This document shows, in pieces, positions 43,355 to 51,257 of a stretch of DNA of 64,000 nucleotides. Every line of letters starts with the position of its first letter. Positions within the stretch are counted from its first letter, which is position 1. The notes below the pieces were generated by a model. That model searched no databases. It saw only the letters and a list, made by a program, of their open reading frames with translations, and was not told the DNA's origin. The position numbers and the translations under genes are program-made. Where the stretch lies: contig CANQGL010000003.1 of NCBI GenBank assembly GCA_947623185.1, positions 1-64,000 of the forward strand, in the 5' to 3' direction. This DNA is from an uncultured Lachnospiraceae bacterium. Its GTDB lineage: Bacteria > Bacillota > Clostridia > Lachnospirales > Lachnospiraceae.

Positions 43355-44659
43355 TCACGCAATGTGCAGGATCTCCCAGACGGCCGATACATACAGCTTG
43401 AGCCCGATGAGCAGCGACCGCTCGTCGATGTCGAAACGGTTGTTGTGGTGCGGGGCGGCGATATCGGAGCCGACGCACATATAGGCCGCTTTTCCTCCGT
43501 GCTCCTGGACCTTCGCCATCAGATAGGTCGCGTCCTCGGAACCGGAGAATCCTCCGGACGGAAGAAGTTCGGTGATCTCGGGAACGCGCGCGGCGGCGGC
43601 TCTGATATACGGCCCGAGCTCCTCGTCGCTGTCGGAGCTGGAGGCGCTGCCCATGATCGCGGTCTTTACGGTACAGCCGAACATTTTCGCCGCGCCCTCA
43701 ATGCTTTCGATCGCCCGCTTATAGACGTCCTGCTCGATCTCGGCGGTCTCCCCGCGCGTTTCGAGCTGCAGGTACGCTTTTTCGGCCACGACGTTGCGCC
43801 CGCTTCCTCCCCGGATCGTGCCGACGTTCACGCGGGAGGTGCCGCGGGAATCCTGGCAGACGGTGTGCACGGCAAGCGTGGCGGCGCAGGCGGCGAGGAT
43901 CGCGTTGCGGCCGTCCTGCGGGGACGCTCCCGCGTGGGCGGAAACTCCGGTGAATTCGGCGTCCACCTTGGTCGTGGAGAGGAATCCCTTTGAAAGGGCC
44001 AGCAGCTGGCCGGTCTTTACGCCCATCCCGAGATGCGCGGTGAGGAAAATGTCGACGTCGTCGAGGATGCCGCTCTCGGCGATCGACTTTGCGCCGCGCA
44101 CGCCCTCCTCGGCGGGCTGGAAGATGATCTTTACGGTCCCGCAGAGCGAATCCCGGATCTCGTTTACGGCCAGGCAGACGGCGAGGCCGATCGAAGCGTG
44201 CCCGTCGTGTCCGCAGGCGTGCATACAGCCGGCGTTCTCGGAGCGGAATCCGTCATCCGACGGGATATGGCCGGCGGCGTCATTTTCCGACACATCATTG
44301 CAGTCGATGTCAAAACGGAGCGCGACGACCGGCCCCGGCCTTCCGGTCTCGATCAGCGCGCACGCGCCGGTCAGGTCCCCGATCCGCTCGATGACCGAAG
44401 GATCCGCTCCCTGGCTCACCGCCCGTTTTCTGCATTCGTCAAGTTCCTTTTCGGACGGGTAGGACCAGAGGTAATCGCGGTTGATGATCTTATCGCCGTA
44501 AAGGAACGGGATACCGGCCGCTCCCAGGGCCTCCGCGATCTTTGCGGTCGTGTAAAATTCGCGCCAGCCCGGCTCCGCGTGACGGTGAAAGTCGCGGCGG
44601 CGGCCGGAAAGCTGCTCTTTGTAGCGGTCCAGTCCGTCAAGAAATGTCTGTATCTCCAT
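43355..44659 (-). CDS. M20-family amidohydrolase
   Basis: A 434-residue dinuclear metallopeptidase of the M20D aminoacylase/carboxypeptidase type. It shows the HRHAEPGWREFYTT start, metal motif GCMHACGHDGHASIGL, PAEEGVRGAKSI with the catalytic glutamate, the dimerisation domain TGVSAHAGASPQDGRNAI, and GFSGSEDATYLM near the end. Such enzymes cleave N-acyl amino acids, hippurate or indole conjugates; the AbgB-like branch is possible. The start at 44659 follows AAGGGGG; a longer open frame is untranslated. Confidence 0.9.
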   Translation of the reverse strand: MEIQTFLDGLDRYKEQLSGRRRDFHRHAEPGWREFYTTAKIAEALGAAGIPFLYGDKIINRDYLWSYPSEKELDECRKRAVSQGADPSVIERIGDLTGACALIETGRPGPVVALRFDIDCNDVSENDAAGHIPSDDGFRSENAGCMHACGHDGHASIGLAVCLAVNEIRDSLCGTVKIIFQPAEEGVRGAKSIAESGILDDVDIFLTAHLGMGVKTGQLLALSKGFLSTTKVDAEFTGVSAHAGASPQDGRNAILAACAATLAVHTVCQDSRGTSRVNVGTIRGGSGRNVVAEKAYLQLETRGETAEIEQDVYKRAIESIEGAAKMFGCTVKTAIMGSASSSDSDEELGPYIRAAAARVPEITELLPSGGFSGSEDATYLMAKVQEHGGKAAYMCVGSDIAAPHHNNRFDIDERSLLIGLKLYVSAVWEILHIA

Positions 44660-44851
44660 AATAGCCCCCTTTTGAAAATGATCGGGAAAATATTCTGTCT
44701 TCAGTATAAAATGAGATGGCGGGAAAGTCAATCCGCATCCGCCAAAGGGCGGCGCAAAACATGCGCCTCATCGCAGTCGGCAATGGCATAGACAGGGAAA
44801 ATAACGCTGTCAGCAGACTAAAATGAGGTGGATTTGTTTACAGGCTTGTGC

Positions 44852-44857
44852 TATACT
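44852..44857 (+). promoter_or_regulatory. Extended -10 promoter of the acetyltransferase gene
   Basis: TGCTATACT, an extended -10 with its TATACT hexamer at 44852-44857, without a convincing -35. The rest of the 281-base gap shows no gene. Confidence 0.5.
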
Positions 44858-44940
44858 TTTTCCAAGCTGCGAAGCGACAAATTTGGATCAGCGGAGAGAT
44901 AATGAGGACGGCAAATCGTGCTTTGAAGGAGGTCCATACT

Positions 44941-45543
44941 ATGACAGAAAAAGAAAAGATGCTGGCGGGACTGCTATATGACCCGTCCGATCCGGAATTG
45001 AGCGCGCTGCGGGTGAAAGCGCGAAAACTCGCCAGACGCTATAACCAGATCGATGAGGACCAACCGGAGCAGCAGGAAGCGGTTCTCCGCGAACTTCTGC
45101 CGGACACCCCGTTTTTGCCGGGTTTACAGGCACCGGTCTATTTTGACTATGGATGCAATACCTGTTTTGGCAGGTTTAGCGGTGCGAATTTCAATTTTAC
45201 CTGTCTCGACGTATGTCCCGTCCATATTGGAAATAATGTGTTCATCGGTCCGAATGTGACATTGGCCACACCCATGCATCCTCTTTTGCCGGAAGAACGA
45301 AATGCAAGACAACGATCGGACGGCGGTTATTACAATCTGGAGTATGCAAAACCGATCATGATCGGGGATGACTGCTGGCTGGCAGCAAATGTTGTAGTCT
45401 GCGGAGGGGTGACGATCGGAGCGGGCAGTGTGATCGGCGCCGGCAGTGTGGTTACGCGGGATATTCCTCCACACAGTCTGGCGGCGGGGAATCCCTGTCG
45501 TGTCATCCGAACGCTGACGGATGCGGATAGAATGAAGCAATAA
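44941..45543 (+). CDS. Maltose/galactoside-type O-acetyltransferase
   Basis: A 200-residue left-handed beta-helix acetyltransferase of the LacA/Maa group. The N-terminal mac domain (MTEKEKMLAGLLYDPSDPEL) is followed by hexapeptide repeats (IGNNVFIGPNVTL, IGDDCWLAANVVVCGGVTIG, IGAGSVIGAGSVVTRDI), with the catalytic histidine in TPMHPLLPEER. It acetylates sugars using acetyl-CoA. AAGGAGGT precedes the ATG. Base composition is lower in GC than its neighbours, and it lacks functional links on either side, so horizontal acquisition is possible. Confidence 0.9.
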   Translation: MTEKEKMLAGLLYDPSDPELSALRVKARKLARRYNQIDEDQPEQQEAVLRELLPDTPFLPGLQAPVYFDYGCNTCFGRFSGANFNFTCLDVCPVHIGNNVFIGPNVTLATPMHPLLPEERNARQRSDGGYYNLEYAKPIMIGDDCWLAANVVVCGGVTIGAGSVIGAGSVVTRDIPPHSLAAGNPCRVIRTLTDADRMKQ

Positions 45544-45596
45544 GTTTCAAATTTGCCGGCTTAACAACAACGTTAAGTAAAATAATGTCAACCAGG

Positions 45597-45637
45597 AGCA
45601 GCAGCTTTCCCACAGGAAAACGGCTGCTTTTTTCCAC
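45597..45637 (+). terminator. Terminator after the acetyltransferase gene
   Basis: AGCAGC and TTTCC pair with GGAAA and GCTGCT across a short loop, with one mismatched region, then a T run. Confidence 0.7.
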
Positions 45638-45642
45638 GCTGA

Positions 45643-45822
45643 AAGTCAGAAGGGAATGACGAACTGAATGCACCGCAAGATCCAAAAGGCAAACCACCTT
45701 ATCCGCAAGATCCGGACGGTCCGGAGATCGCCCCTGCATGCTCCGGGCCCCGTTGGGGGATGCCCGGGGATCCGCCGTGCGGCGCTCTCAGACCGCGCCG
45801 CGACAGCCTTCTGTCGAATTAA
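45643..45822 (+). other. Gap with a Pro-rich open stretch, possible gene remnant
   Basis: The 364-base gap before lgt holds an open frame of 59 codons (45643-45822) with biased composition (PQDPKGKPPYPQDPDGPE) but no start codon near its beginning and no ribosome site. It begins right after a terminator. It may be the tail of a lost gene or chance. The lgt promoter follows. Confidence 0.3.
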
Positions 45823-45847
45823 AGGAAACCTTGTCTTGCGAATCTGA

Positions 45848-45876
45848 TTGCTTTTTGTAGTATTTAAGAGTAAAAT
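45848..45876 (+). promoter_or_regulatory. lgt promoter
   Basis: TTGCTT (45848-45853), 17-base spacer, TAAAAT (45871-45876), about 30 bases before the start codon. Confidence 0.7.
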
Positions 45877-45907
45877 AGAACAAGCAGAAAAGTAAAGGGG
45901 TGTGAAC

Positions 45908-46783
45908 ATGGCGGATGGGGCGGATTTAAGTTTTGTACATCTGGGAATTTCCGTCCAGCATATTGTAAAAACCTTCTCGATCGGCGGCATTTCCTTCGCC
46001 TACTATGGCCTTATCATCGGGATCGGGATGATCGCGGGCCTTTTGGTGGCGCAGTCTGACGCCAGGAGGAGAGGACAGGACCCGGAAATGTATCTGGATT
46101 TTGCCATTTATGGTATTATCTTTGCAATTCTGGGTGCAAGGATCTATTATGTAATATTCCAGTGGGGATATTATAAGGAACATCTGGCAGAGATCATCAA
46201 TCTGAGAAACGGCGGCCTTGCGATCTACGGTGGCGTGATCGCCGGCATCGTCACGCTGGTCATTTTTGCCAGAAAACGGAAGCAGTCATTCTTTTCTCTC
46301 GGCGACACCGCCTGCCTGGGACTTCTGACGGGGCAGATCATCGGCCGGTGGGGGAATTTTGTGAACTGTGAAGCGTTTGGCGGCTACACGGACAGCCTGT
46401 TCGCGATGCGGATCAGACGCGCCATTGTCAATGAGAATATGATCTCACCCGAGCTTCTGGATCATCTGATCACGGAGAACGGGATCGAGTATATTCAGGT
46501 CCATCCGACGTTTTTGTACGAATCATTGTGGAATCTGGCCCTCCTGCTTTTTCTTTTATGGTATCGGAAGAGAAAGCGGTTCACCGGGGAGATCGTCTGG
46601 CTGTATCTTGCGGGATACGGGATCGGACGAGCGTGGATCGAGGGCCTGCGGACGGATTCGCTCCTGATCCCGGGGACTTCGGTCGCCGTGTCCCAGGTGC
46701 TGTCTCTGGCTGCAGCTGCCGTGGCTCTGTGTATACTCGTCGGGCATAACAGCAAGAAAACAGGGGAAAGTGAGGAAAACTGA
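45908..46783 (+). CDS. lgt: Prolipoprotein diacylglyceryl transferase
   Basis: A 291-residue seven-helix membrane enzyme that transfers diacylglycerol from phosphatidylglycerol to the lipobox cysteine of prolipoproteins. Motifs are FYYGLII-like IGGISFAYYGLIIGIG, GGLAIYGGVIAG, the signature GRWGNFVNCEAFGG and HPTFLYESLWN. It would modify the lipoproteins at 8917 and 12476. ATG 45908 is preceded by AAAGGGG; a GTG two codons earlier is less likely. The Spo0E-like gene follows without a gap. Confidence 0.96.
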   Translation: MADGADLSFVHLGISVQHIVKTFSIGGISFAYYGLIIGIGMIAGLLVAQSDARRRGQDPEMYLDFAIYGIIFAILGARIYYVIFQWGYYKEHLAEIINLRNGGLAIYGGVIAGIVTLVIFARKRKQSFFSLGDTACLGLLTGQIIGRWGNFVNCEAFGGYTDSLFAMRIRRAIVNENMISPELLDHLITENGIEYIQVHPTFLYESLWNLALLLFLLWYRKRKRFTGEIVWLYLAGYGIGRAWIEGLRTDSLLIPGTSVAVSQVLSLAAAAVALCILVGHNSKKTGESEEN

Positions 46784-46945
46784 ATGAAGGAAGGAAAGGC
46801 CCAACTGATCGACCGGATCGAGGAAGCAAGGAAGAAAATGAACGACAGCATTGAAGCGAAGGAGAGTTACGGAACTATTTTACAGAACAGTAAGGATCTT
46901 GATAAGCTGATCGAACAATATATTGTGGAGGGATACGACGATTAG
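46784..46945 (+). CDS. Spo0E-like aspartyl-phosphate phosphatase
   Basis: A 53-residue protein starting at the ATG directly after the lgt stop. It is a helical hairpin: IDRIEEARKKMNDSIEAKE, a turn, then NSKDLDKLIEQYIVEGYDD. The second helix matches the Spo0E family motif SxxLDxLI, whose serine and aspartate regions are needed to dephosphorylate Spo0A-phosphate and delay sporulation. Length fits the short family members. Ribosome site (GAGGAAAA) lies within lgt. Assignment rests on motif only. Confidence 0.78.
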   Translation: MKEGKAQLIDRIEEARKKMNDSIEAKESYGTILQNSKDLDKLIEQYIVEGYDD

Positions 46946-46967
46946 CAATAAATGTAGGAATTGCCCG

Positions 46968-46996
46968 AAAAGCCGCGAATTTGCGGCTTTTTTTTA
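46968..46996 (+). terminator. Terminator after the Spo0E-like gene
   Basis: Stem AAAAGCCGC (46968-46976) pairs with GCGGCTTTT (46983-46991), followed by Ts. Confidence 0.93.
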
Positions 46997-47024
46997 TTAA
47001 AAAAATCGAAATTTTCTCTTGCGT

Positions 47025-47052
47025 TTTCAAATAGAATATGCTACTTTATTAT
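47025..47052 (+). promoter_or_regulatory. Possible mraZ promoter
   Basis: TTTCAA (47025-47030), 16-base spacer, TATTAT (47047-47052), directly before the MraZ boxes. Other pairings are possible in this AT-rich stretch. Confidence 0.5.
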
Positions 47053-47055
47053 TGT

Positions 47056-47102
47056 AAGTGGTGAAAAGTGGGTCGAAAGGGTGTTCAAATGGTGAAAAGT
47101 GG
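47056..47102 (+). promoter_or_regulatory. Five MraZ boxes
   Basis: Direct repeats AAGTGG (47056), AAGTGG (47066), AAAGGG (47076), AAATGG (47087) and AAGTGG (47097), spaced 10, 10, 11 and 10 bases, so all on one face of the helix. They resemble the MraZ autoregulatory operator of other bacteria. Confidence 0.75.
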
Positions 47103-47139
47103 ATGAAAACCGGACAGCCCCCGACCTTAGGAGAAGAAA

Positions 47140-47565
47140 ATGCTATTCAGGGGAGAGTACAATCACACGATCGATTCTAAGGGCCGTCTGATTGTCCCGT
47201 CCAAGCTTCGCGAACAGCTCGGCGACGAGTTTGTGGTCACGAGAGGAATGGATGGGTGTCTTTTCGCGTACGATAATTCCGCGTGGCAGTCTTTCGAAGA
47301 AGAACTCAGCAAACTTCCCATCACCAACAGCAACGCAAGAACGATGAAGCGTTTCTTCCTTGCCGGAGCCTGCGGCTGTGAGGTGGACAAGCAGGGCAGG
47401 ATCCTGATCCCGTCCGTCCTCCGCGAGCACGCGAAGCTCGAGAAGGACATCACGCTGGCCGGCGTCGGCGATCACATCGAGATCTGGGACAAGCAGACCT
47501 ATGCGAAGAAGAACGCGGAAGACTTCATTGACATCGACAGCAGTCTGGAAGGACTCGGGATATGA
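47140..47565 (+). CDS. mraZ: Transcriptional regulator MraZ
   Basis: A 141-residue DNA-binding protein made of two AbrB-like MraZ repeats: [20 protein letters not shown] at the N-terminus and [20 protein letters not shown] near residue 80, each with the DxxGR motif. MraZ controls the division/cell-wall cluster by binding repeats before its own gene, and five such boxes are visible upstream. It is first in the cluster as usual and overlaps rsmH by four bases. Confidence 0.96.
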   Translation: MLFRGEYNHTIDSKGRLIVPSKLREQLGDEFVVTRGMDGCLFAYDNSAWQSFEEELSKLPITNSNARTMKRFFLAGACGCEVDKQGRILIPSVLREHAKLEKDITLAGVGDHIEIWDKQTYAKKNAEDFIDIDSSLEGLGI

Positions 47566-48494
47566 TGTTCGGGCACAGGCCGGTCCTGCTTGACGAGACG
47601 GTGGACAGCCTGAACATAAGGCCCGGCGGGATCTATGTCGACGGAACGCTCGGCGGCGGCGGACACGCCTCCCTCGTGCTGGAACGTCTCGGAGAGAGCG
47701 GCAGGCTGATCGGGATCGATCAGGACGCCGACGCGATAGAAGCGGCGACAAAACGGCTCGCGCCCTTTTCGGACCGCGTCACCGTGATCCGGGACAATTA
47801 CCGGAACATAGGAGAGATCCTGGAGAGCCTTTCGGTCCCGGCGGTCGACGGGATCTACCTCGACCTCGGCGTTTCGTCCTTTCAGCTCGATTCGGCGGAA
47901 CGCGGATTTTCCTACCGGGAGGACGCTCCGCTCGATATGCGGATGGACCGGCGCGGCGGGAGAACGGCGGCGGACATCGTCAACGAGTGCGGCGAATCCG
48001 AACTGTACCGGATCATACGCGACTACGGAGAGGAACGCTTCGCGGGGAACGTTGCAAAGCGCATCGTGGCGGCGAGAAAAAACGGACGGATCGAGACGAC
48101 GGGGCAGCTGGCCGAAATTATTAAGGAAGCGATCCCGGCGCGGATGCGGGCCGACGGACACCCGGCAAAGCGGACGTTCCAGGCATTGCGGATCGAGGTG
48201 AACCGCGAACTCGAGGTACTGGAAGAGTCGATCGACACCATGATCGACCTGCTGAAGCCCGGAGGACGCCTGGCGGTGATCACCTTCCACTCGCTGGAGG
48301 ACCGCATCGTCAAGACGAAATTCCGCACGGCGGAAAACCCCTGCATCTGTCCCCCGGATTTTCCGGTATGCGTCTGCGGAAGAAAGAGCAGGGGCAGAGT
48401 GATCACGAGAAAGCCCATCGTGCCCGGCAAAGAGGAACTGGAAGAAAACAGACGCGCGCACAGCGCGAAACTGAGAGTGTTTGAACGCTCATAG
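47562..48494 (+). CDS. rsmH: 16S rRNA (cytosine(1402)-N4)-methyltransferase
   Basis: A 310-residue RsmH (MraW). The start [19 protein letters not shown] and SAM site [11 protein letters not shown], then [41 protein letters not shown], and [13 protein letters not shown] are all characteristic. It methylates N4 of C1402 in the ribosomal P site. A C-terminal CxC/CxCG cluster ([13 protein letters not shown]) is a common clostridial feature. Confidence 0.97.
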   Translation: MMFGHRPVLLDETVDSLNIRPGGIYVDGTLGGGGHASLVLERLGESGRLIGIDQDADAIEAATKRLAPFSDRVTVIRDNYRNIGEILESLSVPAVDGIYLDLGVSSFQLDSAERGFSYREDAPLDMRMDRRGGRTAADIVNECGESELYRIIRDYGEERFAGNVAKRIVAARKNGRIETTGQLAEIIKEAIPARMRADGHPAKRTFQALRIEVNRELEVLEESIDTMIDLLKPGGRLAVITFHSLEDRIVKTKFRTAENPCICPPDFPVCVCGRKSRGRVITRKPIVPGKEELEENRRAHSAKLRVFERS

Positions 48495-48521
48495 AATAAA
48501 GGCGGAAAGGAGGGATCCAGC

Positions 48522-49010
48522 ATGGCGGAGTACAGAAGGAACAGAAGACCGGTCCAAAGCGCAGAGTATGTATACGGAAATACCGTCCGTAAGCCGGAAC
48601 GCATCGAGCGTCCCGAACGCCCGGAACGGCAGCCGCGCCGGAGCGCACGCCGCTCCGCGATCATCCGGAGAAATCAGGAAAGAGCCGTGCAGATGGATTT
48701 CCCCTTTGTGCTTATGCTCACGGCGGCGGCGATCTGCATGCTCTGCATCTGCGTAGGCTATCTGCAGCTCCAGTCGTCCAATACCGCCCGTCTCAGGAAC
48801 ATCGAGACCCTTGAGAAACAGCTCGAGGACCTGCGGGCGGACAACGATGCGCTTGAGACGAGCATCAACACATCCGTGGATCTGGACTATGTCTATAAGG
48901 TAGCCACGGAGGAGCTTGGCATGGTATATGCAAACCGCAATCAGGTCAGGCTGTACAACAAGACGGAAAGCGGGTATATAAGACAGTATGAAGACATCCC
49001 GGAGTGGTAA
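48522..49010 (+). CDS. ftsL: FtsL-like division protein
   Basis: A 162-residue bitopic membrane protein. An Arg/Pro/Glu-rich cytoplasmic tail (residues 1-58) precedes a membrane segment (about 60-82) and a leucine-zipper-like extracellular coiled coil (LRNIETLEKQLEDLRADNDALE in two parts). Position between rsmH and the septal PBP identifies it as FtsL, which bridges DivIB, DivIC and the PBP at the septum. Sequence alone is too divergent to prove this. GGAGGG precedes the ATG, and its end overlaps the PBP gene by 23 bases. Confidence 0.85.
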   Translation: MAEYRRNRRPVQSAEYVYGNTVRKPERIERPERPERQPRRSARRSAIIRRNQERAVQMDFPFVLMLTAAAICMLCICVGYLQLQSSNTARLRNIETLEKQLEDLRADNDALETSINTSVDLDYVYKVATEELGMVYANRNQVRLYNKTESGYIRQYEDIPEW

Positions 49011-51195
49011 CAGGAGAATCTTCACAACCAAAATGCGGGAAAAGCTGGCGATTACATTCGTTGTAATTACGCTGGCTTTGTTCTGTCTTGTCGTGGTACT
49101 TTACCGGATGGTAAAGAACAACAACGACGAGTACACACAGATCGTCCTGAATCAGCACTCCTCCTACGACAGCCGTACGATCCCGTACCGGCGCGGCGAC
49201 ATCGTCGACCGCAACGGGACCTATCTGGCGACCAGTGAGAAGGTATACAATCTGATCCTCGATCCCAACCAGATCAACCGGGATCCGGAGGATTATCTGG
49301 AACCGACGGTCTCGACGCTCTGCGAGGTGCTGGGCTATGACCGACAGGAAGTCCTTGACGCGATCAACGCCGACCCGAACTCCTACTATGTGAGGTTTGA
49401 ACGGCAGCTTCCGGCGGACAAAAAGGAAGCGTTCGAGGCCCGCGCGGAGGAACTCAATAAGCAGTTCATCGACGCGAGAAGCGGGAACCGGGTAAAGGGC
49501 GTCTGGTTCGAGGACGAGTACCGCCGCATCTATCCGTACAATTCGCTGGCCTGCAACGTGGTCGGATTTTCCTACGATAACGGAAAGCAGGGAAGCGGCG
49601 GTATCGAACAGTATTACAACGATCAGCTCATCGGGACCAACGGCCGCGAGTACGGCTATCTCGATGACGAGTCCAATATGGAGAAGGTCATCAAACCGGC
49701 CGAGAACGGCAATACGGTCGTCTCCACGATCGACGTCAACATCCAGAAGATCGTCGAGAAATACATCGACGAGTGGATGGCCGGGATCGGGAGCCAGACG
49801 GCGGCGGTCGTCGCCATGGACCCGAACACCGGAGAGATCCTGGCGATGAGCTCCAACCGGCGCTTCGACCTGAATCATCCGCGCGATCTGACGGGGATGT
49901 ACACACAGCAGGAGATCGACTCGATGACCGAGGAGGAGCAGAGCGAAGCCTGGAACAAGCTCTGGCGGAACTTCTGCGTGAACGACAGCTATGAGCCGGG
50001 ATCCCCCTCCAAGCCGATCACCGTGGCGGCCTGTATGGAGGAGGGGATCGTCACACCGAACGACACATTCTTCTGCGACGGAGGACAGGAGGTCGGCGGC
50101 TACCGCATCCGGTGCTCCGCCAAGTACGGCCACAACACGATCACGCTGGAACAGTCGCTCATGAAATCGTGCAACGACGCGATGATGCAGATGTCTGCGA
50201 AGCTGGGAGCCAAAAAATTCCTGAAATATCAGAGGCTTTTCGGGATCGGACAGAAGACGGGGATCGACCTGCCCGGCGAGGCGGATTCGGCAAGCCTCGT
50301 CTTTACCGAGGATACGATGGGACCGACCGAGCTGGCTACCAGCTCCTTCGGCCAGGGTTACAACTGTACGATGGTCCAGATGGCGGCGGCGCTGTCTTCG
50401 ATCATAAACGGCGGTTCGTACTACGAGCCGCATGTCGTGCGTCAGATCTTAAACGAACAGGGCAACGTCGTCCGCAAGGTCGAACCGAACCTTGTCCGCG
50501 AGACCATATCGCAGTCCACCAGCGATTTTATCCGCAACGCCCTGTTTGAGACGGTCGACAGCGACGACGGTACAGGTAAGGCCGGTCGCGTCACGGGCTA
50601 CAAGGTCGGCGGAAAGACCGGAACGGCGGAAAAATTCCCGCGTTCCGCGCACAATTACCTGGTATCGTTCGCGGGTTTCGCCCCGGCGGATGACCCGCAG
50701 ATCCTGGTCTATGTCGTGATCGACACGCCGAATCTGCCGGGTGAGGAACAGGCGCACAGCACCTTCGCGACGGAAGTCTTTCAGAAGATCCTAAGCGAGG
50801 TCCTTCCGTATATGAATGTGTTCCCGGATACCGACGTCGAGGAGGAAAGTCCTCTCGCCGAACAGGAGGAAGGGATCACCAACAACAACGCAGGCGGTCT
50901 GGAGCCGTCCGAAAGCGAAACGGCTTCGGAAGACGGGACCGCGGAGAGCGGCGAAGACGAAACGTCCTCCGAGAGCGAGACGGCCGCGGTGCCGACCGAC
51001 GAAAACGGCGAGACCGTTTCCGAGGAAGAACTGAATCCCGACGAGGAATTTATCCCGTATGAGGACGGTCTAGGACTTCCGGAGATGAACGGAGCGCCGC
51101 CCGCGGAGACAACGGAGGAGATCGGAACGATCGCGCCTTCGACCGGAGCGGTCACGGAGGGAGCTGCGCCGGGGCCGGGAGATACGTCGCCCTGA
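48988..51195 (+). CDS. Class B penicillin-binding protein (septal transpeptidase)
   Basis: A 735-residue class B PBP. One membrane helix (about residues 20-42) leads to the PBP dimer domain (RRGDIVDRNGTYLA, YPYNSLACNVVGFS) and the transpeptidase domain: SxxK is S339-PS-K342 (EPGSPSKP), SxN is SCN, and KTG is GGKTGTAEK. After residue about 615 comes an acidic Ser/Glu/Thr low-complexity tail of about 115 residues where SpoVD/PBP2x proteins carry PASTA domains. It crosslinks septal peptidoglycan. Whether it is the vegetative FtsI or SpoVD cannot be told. Confidence 0.93.
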   Translation: MKTSRSGNRRIFTTKMREKLAITFVVITLALFCLVVVLYRMVKNNNDEYTQIVLNQHSSYDSRTIPYRRGDIVDRNGTYLATSEKVYNLILDPNQINRDPEDYLEPTVSTLCEVLGYDRQEVLDAINADPNSYYVRFERQLPADKKEAFEARAEELNKQFIDARSGNRVKGVWFEDEYRRIYPYNSLACNVVGFSYDNGKQGSGGIEQYYNDQLIGTNGREYGYLDDESNMEKVIKPAENGNTVVSTIDVNIQKIVEKYIDEWMAGIGSQTAAVVAMDPNTGEILAMSSNRRFDLNHPRDLTGMYTQQEIDSMTEEEQSEAWNKLWRNFCVNDSYEPGSPSKPITVAACMEEGIVTPNDTFFCDGGQEVGGYRIRCSAKYGHNTITLEQSLMKSCNDAMMQMSAKLGAKKFLKYQRLFGIGQKTGIDLPGEADSASLVFTEDTMGPTELATSSFGQGYNCTMVQMAAALSSIINGGSYYEPHVVRQILNEQGNVVRKVEPNLVRETISQSTSDFIRNALFETVDSDDGTGKAGRVTGYKVGGKTGTAEKFPRSAHNYLVSFAGFAPADDPQILVYVVIDTPNLPGEEQAHSTFATEVFQKILSEVLPYMNVFPDTDVEEESPLAEQEEGITNNNAGGLEPSESETASEDGTAESGEDETSSESETAAVPTDENGETVSEEELNPDEEFIPYEDGLGLPEMNGAPPAETTEEIGTIAPSTGAVTEGAAPGPGDTSP

Positions 51196-51257
51196 ACTCA
51201 TAAATTTGCTGAATTTTAATATAATGAGTAACAAGACAGCGACGCGGACGTGGCTCC

